The position numbers were made by a program, and so were the translations under genes. From Lachnospiraceae bacterium (GTDB lineage: Bacteria > Bacillota > Clostridia > Lachnospirales > Lachnospiraceae), in contig JAFSZZ010000005.1 of assembly GCA_017458765.1 (NCBI GenBank), positions 1 through 49,488 on the forward strand: a stretch of 49,488 nt of DNA, given 5' to 3'. Positions 24,577 to 33,956 of this stretch are shown piece by piece. The notes under the pieces are model-generated. The model was not told the DNA's origin. It saw nothing but the letters and a program-made list of their open reading frames with translations, and did no database searches. Numbering within the stretch: the first letter of the stretch is position 1; each line of letters starts with the position of its first letter.

Positions 24577-25385
24577 CGGAGGGCGTGACATTGAAAAAAT
24601 ACAGATTTGACAGGAACCAGCTTGTCATCCCATATCTTATATATCTTCTGCTTTTTGTGGTCATGCCGCTGCTTGTCGTGATCTATTACGGATTTACCGA
24701 CGATAAGGGCAGGATTTCGTTTGCCAATTTTGCGGCTTTTTTCACGAACAGTAAAATGATGGGCACACTTGTCTACTCGCTGATAATAGCGATCACGGTC
24801 ACGGTCATATGCCTGCTGCTTGCATATCCCGTAGCCTATATCCTGGCGAAGGGAGAGTATGCAAGGAAACATGCTTTTCTTATGGTCTTCGTGCTTCCGA
24901 TGTGGATAAACTTTACCCTGCGCATAACGGCCCTTAAGGAGATACTGACGCTGCTTGAAGGCAACCTCGCATATCATCCGTTCATGAACACCGTGATCTG
25001 TATGGTTTACGATTTCCTTCCGTTCATGATCATGCCGCTGTTCAATTCACTGACCAAGCTCGATCAGTCGATGATAGAAGCGGGTTACGATCTGGGAGCA
25101 TCATTTAAGCAGGTCCTTTTTAAGATAATACTTCCGTTGTCGGTACCCGGCATAATCAGCGGAGTCACCATGGTCTTCCTTCCCGCGATGACCAATTATG
25201 TGGTGCTTGACATGATATACAACAGTACATATATCATGGGAAGCCTGATCGGAAGCTATTTCAATTCCTACGACTGGAACAACGGATCGATAATATCCGC
25301 GATACTGCTGATGCTGATCGGCCTGGTGACGATATTTACGGATAAGATATTATCAAGAAATGAAAACAGGGAGGTACGCATATGA
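24573..25385 (+). CDS. potB: Polyamine ABC transporter permease PotB
   Basis: A 270-residue permease with about six membrane segments, the first of two different channel subunits. It has the family N-terminal helix LVIPYLIYLLLFVVMPL. The cytoplasmic EAA-type loop IEAGYDLGASFKQVLFKIILPLSVPG docks on PotA. The start overlaps the potA stop (ATGA). The C-terminus EVRI plus stop is encoded by the same GGAGGTACGCATATGA sequence that provides the ribosome binding site and start of potC. Confidence 0.92.
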   Translation: MTEGVTLKKYRFDRNQLVIPYLIYLLLFVVMPLLVVIYYGFTDDKGRISFANFAAFFTNSKMMGTLVYSLIIAITVTVICLLLAYPVAYILAKGEYARKHAFLMVFVLPMWINFTLRITALKEILTLLEGNLAYHPFMNTVICMVYDFLPFMIMPLFNSLTKLDQSMIEAGYDLGASFKQVLFKIILPLSVPGIISGVTMVFLPAMTNYVVLDMIYNSTYIMGSLIGSYFNSYDWNNGSIISAILLMLIGLVTIFTDKILSRNENREVRI

Positions 25386-26179
25386 GAAAATACGGACAGC
25401 ATACCATTATATGGATCGTGCTTGCCTTTATGTACCTTCCGATACTGATACTCACATTCTACAGCTTTACGAGTTCGACCATGATAGGTTCCGTGCGAGA
25501 ATTTTCCGTGGATAATTATATAACGCTGTTTACGGAACCGGCACTTCGCTCGATGATGTTCGGAACGGTTTCCCTGGCCATTATGGTGGCCATGTTATCG
25601 GTCCTTCTTGGCAGCATGGGTGCTATCGGCGCGTTTTATTCAAAAAAGGGAATGCGAAGAACGGTTGAGTTCATAAATGAAGTCCCGGTGGTCAATGCAG
25701 ATGTTGTTACGGGTTTTTCGGTGTGCATCTTTATGATAGTGCTGCTGCATATGGATAAGGATACATATATCCCGCTGGTGATAGCCCAGACGGCTCTGTG
25801 TACACCGTTTGTCTATCTGTCGGTACTTCCGAGGCTCAAGCAGATGGATGATTCGCTGTATGAGGCGGCCCTTGACCTTGGATGCACTCCCGCACAGGCA
25901 CTCTGGAAGGTTGTGATACCGCAGATAAGACCGGGTATAGTCTCGGGATTCATGACTGCGATAACCTTATCGCTTGACGATTATTTCATAGCAACATATA
26001 CCAAACCGGCAACCTTTGATACCATAAGCACATATGTCGTAAATGCGACACGCGGTGCGCAGACCAATATCAAAACAGCACTGTGGGCTCTGTCGGCGGT
26101 GATGTTTGTGATCGTAGTCGCCGTTGTTACCGTTGCAAACATTAAGAGCAATAATACAGCAGAGGAGGTACGCATATGA
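25382..26179 (+). CDS. potC: Polyamine ABC transporter permease PotC
   Basis: A 265-residue second permease, with WIVLAFMYLPILILTFYSF at the N-terminus. The EAA loop is YEAALDLGCTPAQALWKVVIPQIRPGI, followed by the PotC-type ITLSLDDYFIATYT. Six hydrophobic segments are visible. It starts within the potB stop (ATGA) with a strong ribosome binding site. Its own C-terminus again reads EEVRI plus stop from a copy of the same junction sequence. Confidence 0.92.
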   Translation: MRKYGQHTIIWIVLAFMYLPILILTFYSFTSSTMIGSVREFSVDNYITLFTEPALRSMMFGTVSLAIMVAMLSVLLGSMGAIGAFYSKKGMRRTVEFINEVPVVNADVVTGFSVCIFMIVLLHMDKDTYIPLVIAQTALCTPFVYLSVLPRLKQMDDSLYEAALDLGCTPAQALWKVVIPQIRPGIVSGFMTAITLSLDDYFIATYTKPATFDTISTYVVNATRGAQTNIKTALWALSAVMFVIVVAVVTVANIKSNNTAEEVRI

Positions 26180-27594
26180 TCGTTTTAAGAAGAATGAGCG
26201 TTGCCGTCCTGCTTGCGGCAGCGGTACTTCCGGTACTCCTTACAGGCTGCGGTAATGAGGAGTCCGATGAGATCGTCCTCCGTGTCTGTAACTGGGAAGA
26301 ATATATCGATGAGGGTGACTGGGGAGAGGATGAGCTCATAGAACTTGATGACGGGTCCCGGATCATTGGTGAGAACAACATGATACAGGATTTTGAGGAC
26401 TGGTATTATGAGGAATACGGTGAGAAGGTGGAGGTGAGATATTCGACCTTCGGAACGAATGAGGAACTGTATAACCAGATAACCATAGGCGATGTTTATG
26501 ATCTTGCCTGTCCCTCCGAGTACATGATAATGAAGATGATGCGCGAGGGAATGCTCGTTCCGTTTTCGGAAGGGTTCAAGAATGCTTCCGCTGAAAACAA
26601 TTATTACAGTAACGGATTATCACCTTACATAAGTTCCGTATTTAACAGTCTGTCTATAGACGGTGAGCCGCTTGGAAAATACGCAGCCGGATATATGTGG
26701 GGAACAAACGGGCTTCTGTATAATCCGGAGGAAGTATCGGATGAGGAAGCGGCACATTGGGATATGCTCTTAAACAAGGATTATTTCAGAAGGATCACTA
26801 TAAAAGACAGTGTGAGGGAGTCTTATTTTGTTGCTGCGGCAATGTACTATTATGACGAGATCACGGATCCTGACTTCAAAAATTCTCCGGATTATCATGA
26901 AAGGCTGACAGAGATGATCAACAGAACGGATCCGGAAACGGTAAAAGCGGTTGAAGATATCCTGGTAGAAGTCAAGGATAATGTGTATTCTTTTGAGACC
27001 GATGCCGGAAAGGCAGATATGGTGACCGGCAAGGTGGTGGCCAATGTGCAGTGGTCGGGTGATGCGGTATACTCGATGGATCAGGCAGACGAAGACGGGC
27101 TCAGTCTGTGTTATTCTAATCCCGAGGAGGGTACGAATCTCTGGTTTGACGGATGGGTGATGTTAAAAAATGGACTGGAACAGGATGAAAGGAAGCAGAG
27201 AGCCGCGGAAGCCTTCGTCAATTTCTTAAGCCGTCCCGATAATGCGATCCGGAATATGTACTATATCGGGTACACCTCCGTTATTTCCGGAGGAGACAGC
27301 GGGCTTATATATGACTATATCAATTATAACTACGGAGCCGATGAAGAAGAGGATTCGGTGGAATACAACGATATAGGATATTTCTTTGAAAACGATACGG
27401 ATGAGGCAAATGAGAGATATACCGTCATTACGACGCAGGATCAGACGAAGCGCCAGCTGTATGCCCAGTATCCGCCGAAGTCGGTAGTGGACCGGTCGGT
27501 GGTAATGGCATGTTTTGATGATGAGAGCAACGAACGTATAAACCGCTCATGGACGAATGTGAGATGTTTCGATCTTGAAAAGTTGTTTAAATAG
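26176..27594 (+). CDS. potD: Spermidine/putrescine-binding lipoprotein
   Basis: The extracellular receptor of the polyamine importer. The 472-residue protein has a lipoprotein signal ending LLTGC. The mature part begins with the PotD hallmark VLRVCNWEEYID and later GDVYDLACPSEYMIMKM, KYAAGYMWGTNGLLYNP and LWFDGWVMLKNG, with NFLSRPDNA near the end of the binding fold. It is about 100 residues longer than typical PotD, with additional acidic segments near the N-terminus and in the late YNYGADEEEDSVEYNDIGYF region. It overlaps potC by four bases. The exact polyamine cannot be read from the sequence. Confidence 0.9.
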   Translation: MIVLRRMSVAVLLAAAVLPVLLTGCGNEESDEIVLRVCNWEEYIDEGDWGEDELIELDDGSRIIGENNMIQDFEDWYYEEYGEKVEVRYSTFGTNEELYNQITIGDVYDLACPSEYMIMKMMREGMLVPFSEGFKNASAENNYYSNGLSPYISSVFNSLSIDGEPLGKYAAGYMWGTNGLLYNPEEVSDEEAAHWDMLLNKDYFRRITIKDSVRESYFVAAAMYYYDEITDPDFKNSPDYHERLTEMINRTDPETVKAVEDILVEVKDNVYSFETDAGKADMVTGKVVANVQWSGDAVYSMDQADEDGLSLCYSNPEEGTNLWFDGWVMLKNGLEQDERKQRAAEAFVNFLSRPDNAIRNMYYIGYTSVISGGDSGLIYDYINYNYGADEEEDSVEYNDIGYFFENDTDEANERYTVITTQDQTKRQLYAQYPPKSVVDRSVVMACFDDESNERINRSWTNVRCFDLEKLFK

Positions 27595-27637
27595 AACGGG
27601 AAAATATATTATAATGAGATGAAGGTTATTTTTTTCA

Positions 27638-27658
27638 ATGCCAAAAGTATTTCGGCAT
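27638..27658 (+). promoter_or_regulatory. Leader of the signalling operon: small hairpin before the ribosome binding site
   Basis: ATGCC (27638-27642) pairs with GGCAT (27654-27658), directly before the GGGTGGG ribosome binding site. Upstream, a TATAAT at 27610-27615 is a candidate -10 element without a convincing -35 at normal spacing. The 77-base gap after potD therefore may hold a promoter for the signalling operon, possibly one needing an activator. Confidence 0.35.
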
Positions 27659-27671
27659 ATGGGTGGGAAAA

Positions 27672-30062
27672 ATGTTTACATGGAATTTTCAGTACATTTC
27701 TAAGGCAAGACTGGCCGAAACATTCAGCCAGCTTATGCTCAATCCTCAAAAGGGAGATATCCTGATAAGGATACACACTGCAATACATACCGAAAAGGAG
27801 GCCGTTGATCTGGCACGGTTCATAAAGAGCCTGGTGCCGGCAGCAGGCATCATGGGTATAAGTACACCGGCGCCGGTAGGCAGCGGAAGCAGCAGGGTCA
27901 TGTACAATCAGTGCTCCATATCGGTGAGCCAGATGTCACAGGGACATGTCAGGACATCAATGCTTCTGCCTGATATTTCGGGCGAGGGCATAAAGGAGGC
28001 TTTTCCGAATGATGATCTGAGATTGCTGCTTGCTTTCTTTGCGGGAAGCTTCAGGGAAGCCGAAAGGTTTGCGGGCATTGTCAATGATGAACTGCCCGGA
28101 GTATGCCTGGCAGGCGGACTGGCCGACATTTCCGTTAATGCATATCATAAGGATTCAAAAGAGGGATTTGTTTTTAATGAAGCGGGGTGTTCAAACCACG
28201 GAATACTGGTAGCTGCGTTTGACGGCAAGAGTTTTTGCGTAACGGGCGGATATGCGACAGGTATCCATGAGGTTGATATCAAGGATCATGACAGGGATAC
28301 CTTTGCGGAAGAACTGAAGAAACTTAAAGAACTGCCTGATGTCCTTCATCTTACGGATGACGGCAAGCGGCTGTTAAACGTTTCGGATATTGATGATATC
28401 GGGGACTGTAAGATGGCCTTTGTTCATGATGAAGGTATCATATCGGATGACAGAAAGCTGTTTCACATGGTTGAAGGATTCTCAATGACTGAGACGATCC
28501 TTTGCTATATCTGTTCATCGAGGGCTAAAATGTATCCCGGATGTACCGAATGGGAATTGTCTGTATATGAGAATTCCAATATATGCGGCTGCGTTATGAA
28601 CGGTGTGTTTGCTGTGGAAAACGGAAAGAATCTGCTGACAGACTGGGCATTTTCGCTGACAGTGGCGGGTGAGGAACACAGGATGCAGAGGTTCAATCCC
28701 TATGTTTTCTCATATACGGAGGCACTTTCCGAGGATAATAACAGGCTTTTGAGCCATCTCGTACATATAGTGAGAGAATGTCAGGAGAAGGGACAGGATA
28801 TACCTGAGAGCGTGCATGGCTTTGTGCGTGAATGCGAGAATAAGCTGTTAAGGACAGCCGAAGACGGACTGCCGAATGAAGCGGCCCTCATCCTGGATAT
28901 GAAGATAAAGGGTTATGACAGGGTATGCATGATAAATGTCCTTGATGCAAGCGGTATAACTGCGGTTTTCCCGGAAGGTATGATCAGGATGACCAAGAAT
29001 ACCTATATCGGTAGATGCCGCTCTTATGCACACAGGAAGAATTATCATACATACAAATTGGATAAATGGATGGTCGCGGTTGCGGCTCCCGCATATCTCG
29101 TGAAACTCTCCGACTTTATAAGTGATATGGAAGAACTTCAGCGTTCGCTGTTCAGAACGGTTGAGGGATCTGCAGCCATAGTTCCGACATTCTGTATACT
29201 GGATGACTGCGACCCGGAATACCTGAGGGATAATTACAATGCCGCATGCAATCGCATGAAACAGAAGAATCTCCAGTTTTACGTATATGATTCCGATCTG
29301 GACAGACCGGATGTGGAGAGCATTCGCGAGCGATACCGCATGGTCGATGTCATCAACAGTGCGATCGAGGGTGACAGAGTGTTCCCTTATTTCCAGGGTA
29401 TCTATGATAACAGGAAGGGGAAGATAACTCATTATGAAGCTTTGATGAGGATAGCCGATGAGACGGGAAGGATATATTATCCTGCCGAGTTTCTTGATGT
29501 GGCTCATTCATACGGGCTTTTGTATGACACCCTGTCCATGACCATGATCCGCAAGGTTTTCGACAGGTTCAGGGATTATAAGGATAAGGAAGTAAGCATC
29601 AATCTGAGCATGCGTGACATAAAGAACAGGGAACTGGTCGAGTTCATCTGCAGCTTCCTTGCGACAGCTTCCTATCCCGGTAATTTTGTGTTTGAGATAC
29701 TGGAAAATGAGGACGTGGATGATTACGAATATGTCCTCTCATTTGTGGACAGGATACATAGTCTCGGAGGATGTATATCCATTGACGATTTCGGCAGCGG
29801 ATATTCGAACCTTATGCATGTAATAAATATACATGCAGACTATATCAAGATCGACGGATCCATCGTGCGAAGATGCAGCGAGGACAAGGAATCGGAACAT
29901 GTTATCGCGATGATATCGGGCTGGAGAGCACTCAGCAACAGACAAATAGGTATTGTTGCGGAGTTTGTTGAGAATGATGATATCCAGAAAATGATAGAGA
30001 AGTATGGTATAGATTTTTCGCAGGGATATCTGTTTGCAAAACCTGCTCCGGATATAGAGTAA
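27672..30062 (+). CDS. FIST sensor domain - EAL c-di-GMP phosphodiesterase
   Basis: A cytoplasmic protein of 796 residues from ATG 27672 (799 from GTG 27663). The N-terminal FIST_N and FIST_C domains (about 1-370) are predicted small-ligand sensors, possibly for amino acids. ISTPAPVGSGSS and GVCLAGGLADI fit that family. A linker domain follows, and the C-terminal EAL domain spans about 565-796. Catalytic residues look intact: EALMR (E589), INLSMRD, FEILENED, IDDFGSGYSN (D705, D706), KIDGSI, AEFVEN and QGYLFAKP. It should hydrolyse cyclic di-GMP to pGpG. No GGDEF domain is present. It is the first gene of a four-gene signalling operon, with 15 bases to the next gene. Confidence 0.88.
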   Translation: MFTWNFQYISKARLAETFSQLMLNPQKGDILIRIHTAIHTEKEAVDLARFIKSLVPAAGIMGISTPAPVGSGSSRVMYNQCSISVSQMSQGHVRTSMLLPDISGEGIKEAFPNDDLRLLLAFFAGSFREAERFAGIVNDELPGVCLAGGLADISVNAYHKDSKEGFVFNEAGCSNHGILVAAFDGKSFCVTGGYATGIHEVDIKDHDRDTFAEELKKLKELPDVLHLTDDGKRLLNVSDIDDIGDCKMAFVHDEGIISDDRKLFHMVEGFSMTETILCYICSSRAKMYPGCTEWELSVYENSNICGCVMNGVFAVENGKNLLTDWAFSLTVAGEEHRMQRFNPYVFSYTEALSEDNNRLLSHLVHIVRECQEKGQDIPESVHGFVRECENKLLRTAEDGLPNEAALILDMKIKGYDRVCMINVLDASGITAVFPEGMIRMTKNTYIGRCRSYAHRKNYHTYKLDKWMVAVAAPAYLVKLSDFISDMEELQRSLFRTVEGSAAIVPTFCILDDCDPEYLRDNYNAACNRMKQKNLQFYVYDSDLDRPDVESIRERYRMVDVINSAIEGDRVFPYFQGIYDNRKGKITHYEALMRIADETGRIYYPAEFLDVAHSYGLLYDTLSMTMIRKVFDRFRDYKDKEVSINLSMRDIKNRELVEFICSFLATASYPGNFVFEILENEDVDDYEYVLSFVDRIHSLGGCISIDDFGSGYSNLMHVINIHADYIKIDGSIVRRCSEDKESEHVIAMISGWRALSNRQIGIVAEFVENDDIQKMIEKYGIDFSQGYLFAKPAPDIE

Positions 30063-30077
30063 GAAAGAGGAAAAAGG

Positions 30078-31841
30078 ATGCTTCCTGATCATATGCGAAG
30101 GGAAGGTAAGACCCTTCGGAATGACAAGTGCATAATAGGGCTGGTCATAGAGGACATCGGATCGACATATGCAAGGGATCTTATCAGGGATACGATGGAT
30201 TCAATCCCCGAGGGTGACGCGATACGGCTTGTGGTACTGGCAGGAAAATATGACGAGCCCGGGATAGATCTTCACGAATACAGGCAGGTGTATAATCTGA
30301 TACATCATCTGGAGGAGATATGCGAATTTGACGGATTCATAGTATCCTGCGCACCGTTTGCGGATATTATGAAACGTGCGGCTTCCGATGAAAACGGCAG
30401 ACATTTCCTTGATATACCCAAGGTGTATGTGGGTGATGGTCCCCGAGATGGGACCATAGTCAAGTGCGATAATGAGATCGGGATACGCTCCGGCATTGAT
30501 TTCCTCATCAATATAAACGGCTGCAGAAAGTTATGCATGCTTGGCGGAAGAGATGATCTGTATGACGCGATAAAGAGGAAAGAGGTGTTCATTCAGGGTC
30601 TTGCCGATAACGGTATCGAGTTTAAGGAACAGTATTTTGTAGGTACCGATATGTCGGAGAACTGTATTGCGGAAGCGGAGCATCTGCTCGATCTTAATCC
30701 GGATATGGATGCTGTGTTCTGCGTGAATGATTCATCTGCGGTCGGTATGTATGCGGCGATGAAAAAGAGGGGGATCGTTCCGGGAAGAGATATCCAGGTC
30801 TTCGGATTTGATAATACACGTGAAGCCGGTACGATGGAACCTCCGCTGTCTTCCGTGGGAACCGAAGGTGCAACTGCCGGCAGCAAGACGGTCGAGCTCC
30901 TTTTAAGAAAGCTTGCCGGGGAGCAGACAGAGACAGTCATACTTCCGACAAGGCTGTACGGAAGAGAATCACTGAAATATACAGCATACGATTACACAAT
31001 GAAGGATCTTGAACTGCCTGATACGGCAGTGCTTGACCGAATGTTTGACGACTGCTTCTACAGGTACAGGAATGAAAAATACTCGCGTGAAAATGTTGAC
31101 TTAAGACGTCTTTTCCATGCCTTCATGACGAGACTGCTGAGTGCGGCCCAGAGGCGGTATATGAGTGAAGGAGAATTTCAGGAGGCGCTGAGACTTGTAG
31201 ATATCTTTATCGAGAACGGAGCACTCGAATACACAGACATACGTAAGCTTATGAAGAGTATCAGCCGTCTTCAGGATGCGATCAATAAGGAAAAGGGTTC
31301 GATATCCGTCAATTCAATGATAAACAGGGCATTTCTGCGTATTAAGGATAAGGTGATCGAGGAACTCGCAAAGCAGAGGGAACTCGACCAGATCAAGAGA
31401 AACGACAGCAGGGAGAAACTTGAAGAATTCTGCCTTCGGGCAACCGATCATTTGGGGAGTTCCGGGGATGGTTTTGACAGGATAATACGGAACCTTGGCG
31501 AGCTGGGATTAAAGGATGCCGCCTTCTTCGGGTTTGAGAAGCCGGTCGTATATGAGCATGACAAGACGGTCGATTTTCCTGAGAATATCAGGCTTTATTG
31601 TGTGGTCAAGGAAAGCATGTTCTACGTGATATCCGAGAACAGGCAGAGCGTTTCGGTAAAGACTATGCTTTCAAGAGCGGAGCTTGCCGGTATGAATTCC
31701 GGGATACTTCTGCTGCCTGTATTGTGCGGTTCCTGTTTGTACGGGTTTCTGGCGTACGGTATCACCGAGGATATATTTGACAGGGGTCTGATAATAGCAA
31801 CAGAGCTTGGCAGGGCATTATACTTAAACGATCTGTTATAG
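30078..31841 (+). CDS. LacI-like periplasmic-binding-fold sensor without DNA-binding domain
   Basis: A 587-residue protein with no signal peptide, helix-turn-helix or membrane helix. Residues about 17-310 are a type I periplasmic-binding fold as in LacI/GalR effector domains. Supporting motifs are IGLVIEDIGSTYARDLI, FDGFIVSC, the paired KLCMLGGRDDLYDAIKR and DAVFCVNDSSAVGMYAAMKKRG, and VFGFDNTREAGTMEPPLSSV. A helical, partly coiled-coil region follows (about 330-450). The last 140 residues look like a GAF-type domain (DAAFFGFEKPVVYEHD to LLPVLCGSCLYGFLAYG). In clostridia such modules are often joined to GGDEF or kinase domains. Here the output is probably the kinase encoded next. Ligand unknown, perhaps a sugar. 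Confidence 0.75.
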   Translation: MLPDHMRREGKTLRNDKCIIGLVIEDIGSTYARDLIRDTMDSIPEGDAIRLVVLAGKYDEPGIDLHEYRQVYNLIHHLEEICEFDGFIVSCAPFADIMKRAASDENGRHFLDIPKVYVGDGPRDGTIVKCDNEIGIRSGIDFLININGCRKLCMLGGRDDLYDAIKRKEVFIQGLADNGIEFKEQYFVGTDMSENCIAEAEHLLDLNPDMDAVFCVNDSSAVGMYAAMKKRGIVPGRDIQVFGFDNTREAGTMEPPLSSVGTEGATAGSKTVELLLRKLAGEQTETVILPTRLYGRESLKYTAYDYTMKDLELPDTAVLDRMFDDCFYRYRNEKYSRENVDLRRLFHAFMTRLLSAAQRRYMSEGEFQEALRLVDIFIENGALEYTDIRKLMKSISRLQDAINKEKGSISVNSMINRAFLRIKDKVIEELAKQRELDQIKRNDSREKLEEFCLRATDHLGSSGDGFDRIIRNLGELGLKDAAFFGFEKPVVYEHDKTVDFPENIRLYCVVKESMFYVISENRQSVSVKTMLSRAELAGMNSGILLLPVLCGSCLYGFLAYGITEDIFDRGLIIATELGRALYLNDLL

Positions 31842-31856
31842 AAGTTTGGGGGTCTT

Positions 31857-33956
31857 ATGGATGGATTTGGAGGCAGACAGCCGAACTTTTCGGGAGAACT
31901 CGAGAACGATATACTGAACGTCCATCTGGTAATGGTACTGGTCGCTACTCTGGGTGGTCTCGGACTTATTGCGGAGGGTATCCTTCTTAAGTGGGAGTTC
32001 TGGGTACTTCCGATAATACTTTTTGGTATCGCCTTCATCTGGATAGTTTACATAACACGACATTATACTGATGATATAAGAGAGGGGATATATGTCGCGT
32101 TTATAATGTTTGCCGGAATATTCCACGGTGTTCATCAGACCAGCATGTTTGATATTTCGTTGATGACAGTGCTGATCATGATAACATTTGTCGTGACCAA
32201 CAGGAAAAGATATCAGAACTATGCCCTTATAGAATTTTTCGCCCTTATATGTGCGCAGTGGTATCTGACAGCACAGAGCGGCGGTATCAAGATAGATGTT
32301 CTTACCGTATCCAGGATAATCTTACACATATCAACAGTTCTTATTGCATACAGCATCTGCAGGAATGTAGTGATCCGCGGTCATAAGAGTAACGAGATAA
32401 TAAAGAGTTATGTTTCGGAGGTCAAAAGGACTAACGAGGCCATGGAGGATTTTCTTGCAAACATATCACATGAATTCAGAACTCCGATAAATGTCGTTAC
32501 CGGTATGTCCTCGATAATCACGAAGGAAAACAAAAACGACAGGATAACTGCGATTAACGATGCCGGTTTGAGGCTGGCAGATCAGGTAGAGGACATACTT
32601 GATTATAACGAGATAATCAGTGACCGGCTGATCATTACGGATGAAGGATACATGATCACATCGGTGGTAAATGATGTGGTAGCGAAGTTCCGCCCTGTTG
32701 CGGCACAGAAAAAGCTGGAATTTATCATGGATCTGGATCCGAGGATGCCGCGGGTCATGAACGGCGATGTATCCAGAATAAAGAAGATACTCTTTCATCT
32801 TATCTCGAATGCTGTTAAGTTTACCGAGCAGGGCGGACTGTATGTGAAGATATCGACAGCGGAAAGAAAGTACGGAGCAAATCTGGATATAGAGATCACC
32901 GATACAGGAAAGGGAATGTCGCGTGCGGATATAGAACAGCTGTCGGACACGCTGTATCAGGCGGATAAGGGAAGAGACAGAAGTACGGGCGGTATAGGGC
33001 TGGGGCTTACGATAGTATATGGCTTTACACATGCAATGGGTGGATTTGTCCGGATAGAGAGTGAGGAAGGAAGGGGAACCACAGTGCTTGTGAGCATCCC
33101 CCAGACGGTGAACGACAGCATGCCGTGTCTGACTGTATCTCAGGGAACACAAAGATGCGTGGTTACATATATAAGACCGGAAAAATACAGGATACCTCAG
33201 ATACGTGATCACTATCATAAAATGATAGAGAATATGTCAAAGGGACTTAAGATCCCGGTTCACAGTGCAGGGACACCGGGTAATTTAAGGAACATGTGCG
33301 AGCATATGAATGTCACGCATATTTTTACCGGACAGTATGAATATGAGGCCGATAAGGAATATCTTACGGATCTGAGCCGTCGTATCTGCGTTGTTGTAAA
33401 TGTGGAAAACGGCTATGAGAAGGTCAGGAGGGGAAACATCCTGTATATCCTGAATCCCATATACGCAGTTCCTGCGGTGAGCATCCTGAATGCAGGTGAA
33501 GCCTATATGGATCTTCAGTTTGAGGACAGAGAGGAAAGGCCGGTCTTTACGGGTACCCGTGCTCTCATAGTGGATGATGAGATGATGAATCTCGTGGTGG
33601 CTTCCGGACTGTTCAAAGAATATGAGATGGTAACGGAAACAGCCGGAAGCGGAGCGGAAGCCATTGAAAAATACAGGGATGGTGAGTACGATATTATATT
33701 TATGGACCATATGATGCCCGGAATGGATGGCATTGAGGCCATGAAAAGGTTAAAAGAGATGGGACGGAAGAAAGGACGTAAGACTGTGATCGTCGCGCTT
33801 ACCGCAAATGCTGTGAGCGGGGCAAAGGAGATGTTTATGTCGGAAGGTTTTGACGGATTTATAGCAAAGCCGATAGAAACAGGTGAATTTGAGAGAGTCA
33901 TGCGCCGTGTACTTCCGCCCGAACTTATAAAGATCAGGGGAGGTGGAGATTCATGA
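31857..33956 (+). CDS. Membrane hybrid histidine kinase with receiver domain
   Basis: A 699-residue kinase. Residues about 20-170 contain five to six membrane helices with no large extracellular loop. HisKA has NISHEFRTPINV (phospho-acceptor H205). The ATPase domain has HLISNAVKFTEQG, ITDTGKGMS and GGIGLGLTIVYGF. The segment about 425-560 looks like a divergent inactive receiver (CVVTYIRPEKYR to ILYILNPIYAVPAV). It precedes the true receiver (ALIVDDEMMNLVV, MDHMMPGMDG with phospho-acceptor D617, LTANAVSG and KPIE). No DNA-binding output is present, so phosphate must pass elsewhere, plausibly to the Hpt domain of the next protein. It overlaps the next gene by four bases. Confidence 0.9.
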   Translation: MDGFGGRQPNFSGELENDILNVHLVMVLVATLGGLGLIAEGILLKWEFWVLPIILFGIAFIWIVYITRHYTDDIREGIYVAFIMFAGIFHGVHQTSMFDISLMTVLIMITFVVTNRKRYQNYALIEFFALICAQWYLTAQSGGIKIDVLTVSRIILHISTVLIAYSICRNVVIRGHKSNEIIKSYVSEVKRTNEAMEDFLANISHEFRTPINVVTGMSSIITKENKNDRITAINDAGLRLADQVEDILDYNEIISDRLIITDEGYMITSVVNDVVAKFRPVAAQKKLEFIMDLDPRMPRVMNGDVSRIKKILFHLISNAVKFTEQGGLYVKISTAERKYGANLDIEITDTGKGMSRADIEQLSDTLYQADKGRDRSTGGIGLGLTIVYGFTHAMGGFVRIESEEGRGTTVLVSIPQTVNDSMPCLTVSQGTQRCVVTYIRPEKYRIPQIRDHYHKMIENMSKGLKIPVHSAGTPGNLRNMCEHMNVTHIFTGQYEYEADKEYLTDLSRRICVVVNVENGYEKVRRGNILYILNPIYAVPAVSILNAGEAYMDLQFEDREERPVFTGTRALIVDDEMMNLVVASGLFKEYEMVTETAGSGAEAIEKYRDGEYDIIFMDHMMPGMDGIEAMKRLKEMGRKKGRKTVIVALTANAVSGAKEMFMSEGFDGFIAKPIETGEFERVMRRVLPPELIKIRGGGDS

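Noticed and set aside
30078-31841. LacI-family transcriptional regulator
   Set aside because: No helix-turn-helix precedes the effector-binding fold, so it is called a sensor instead.
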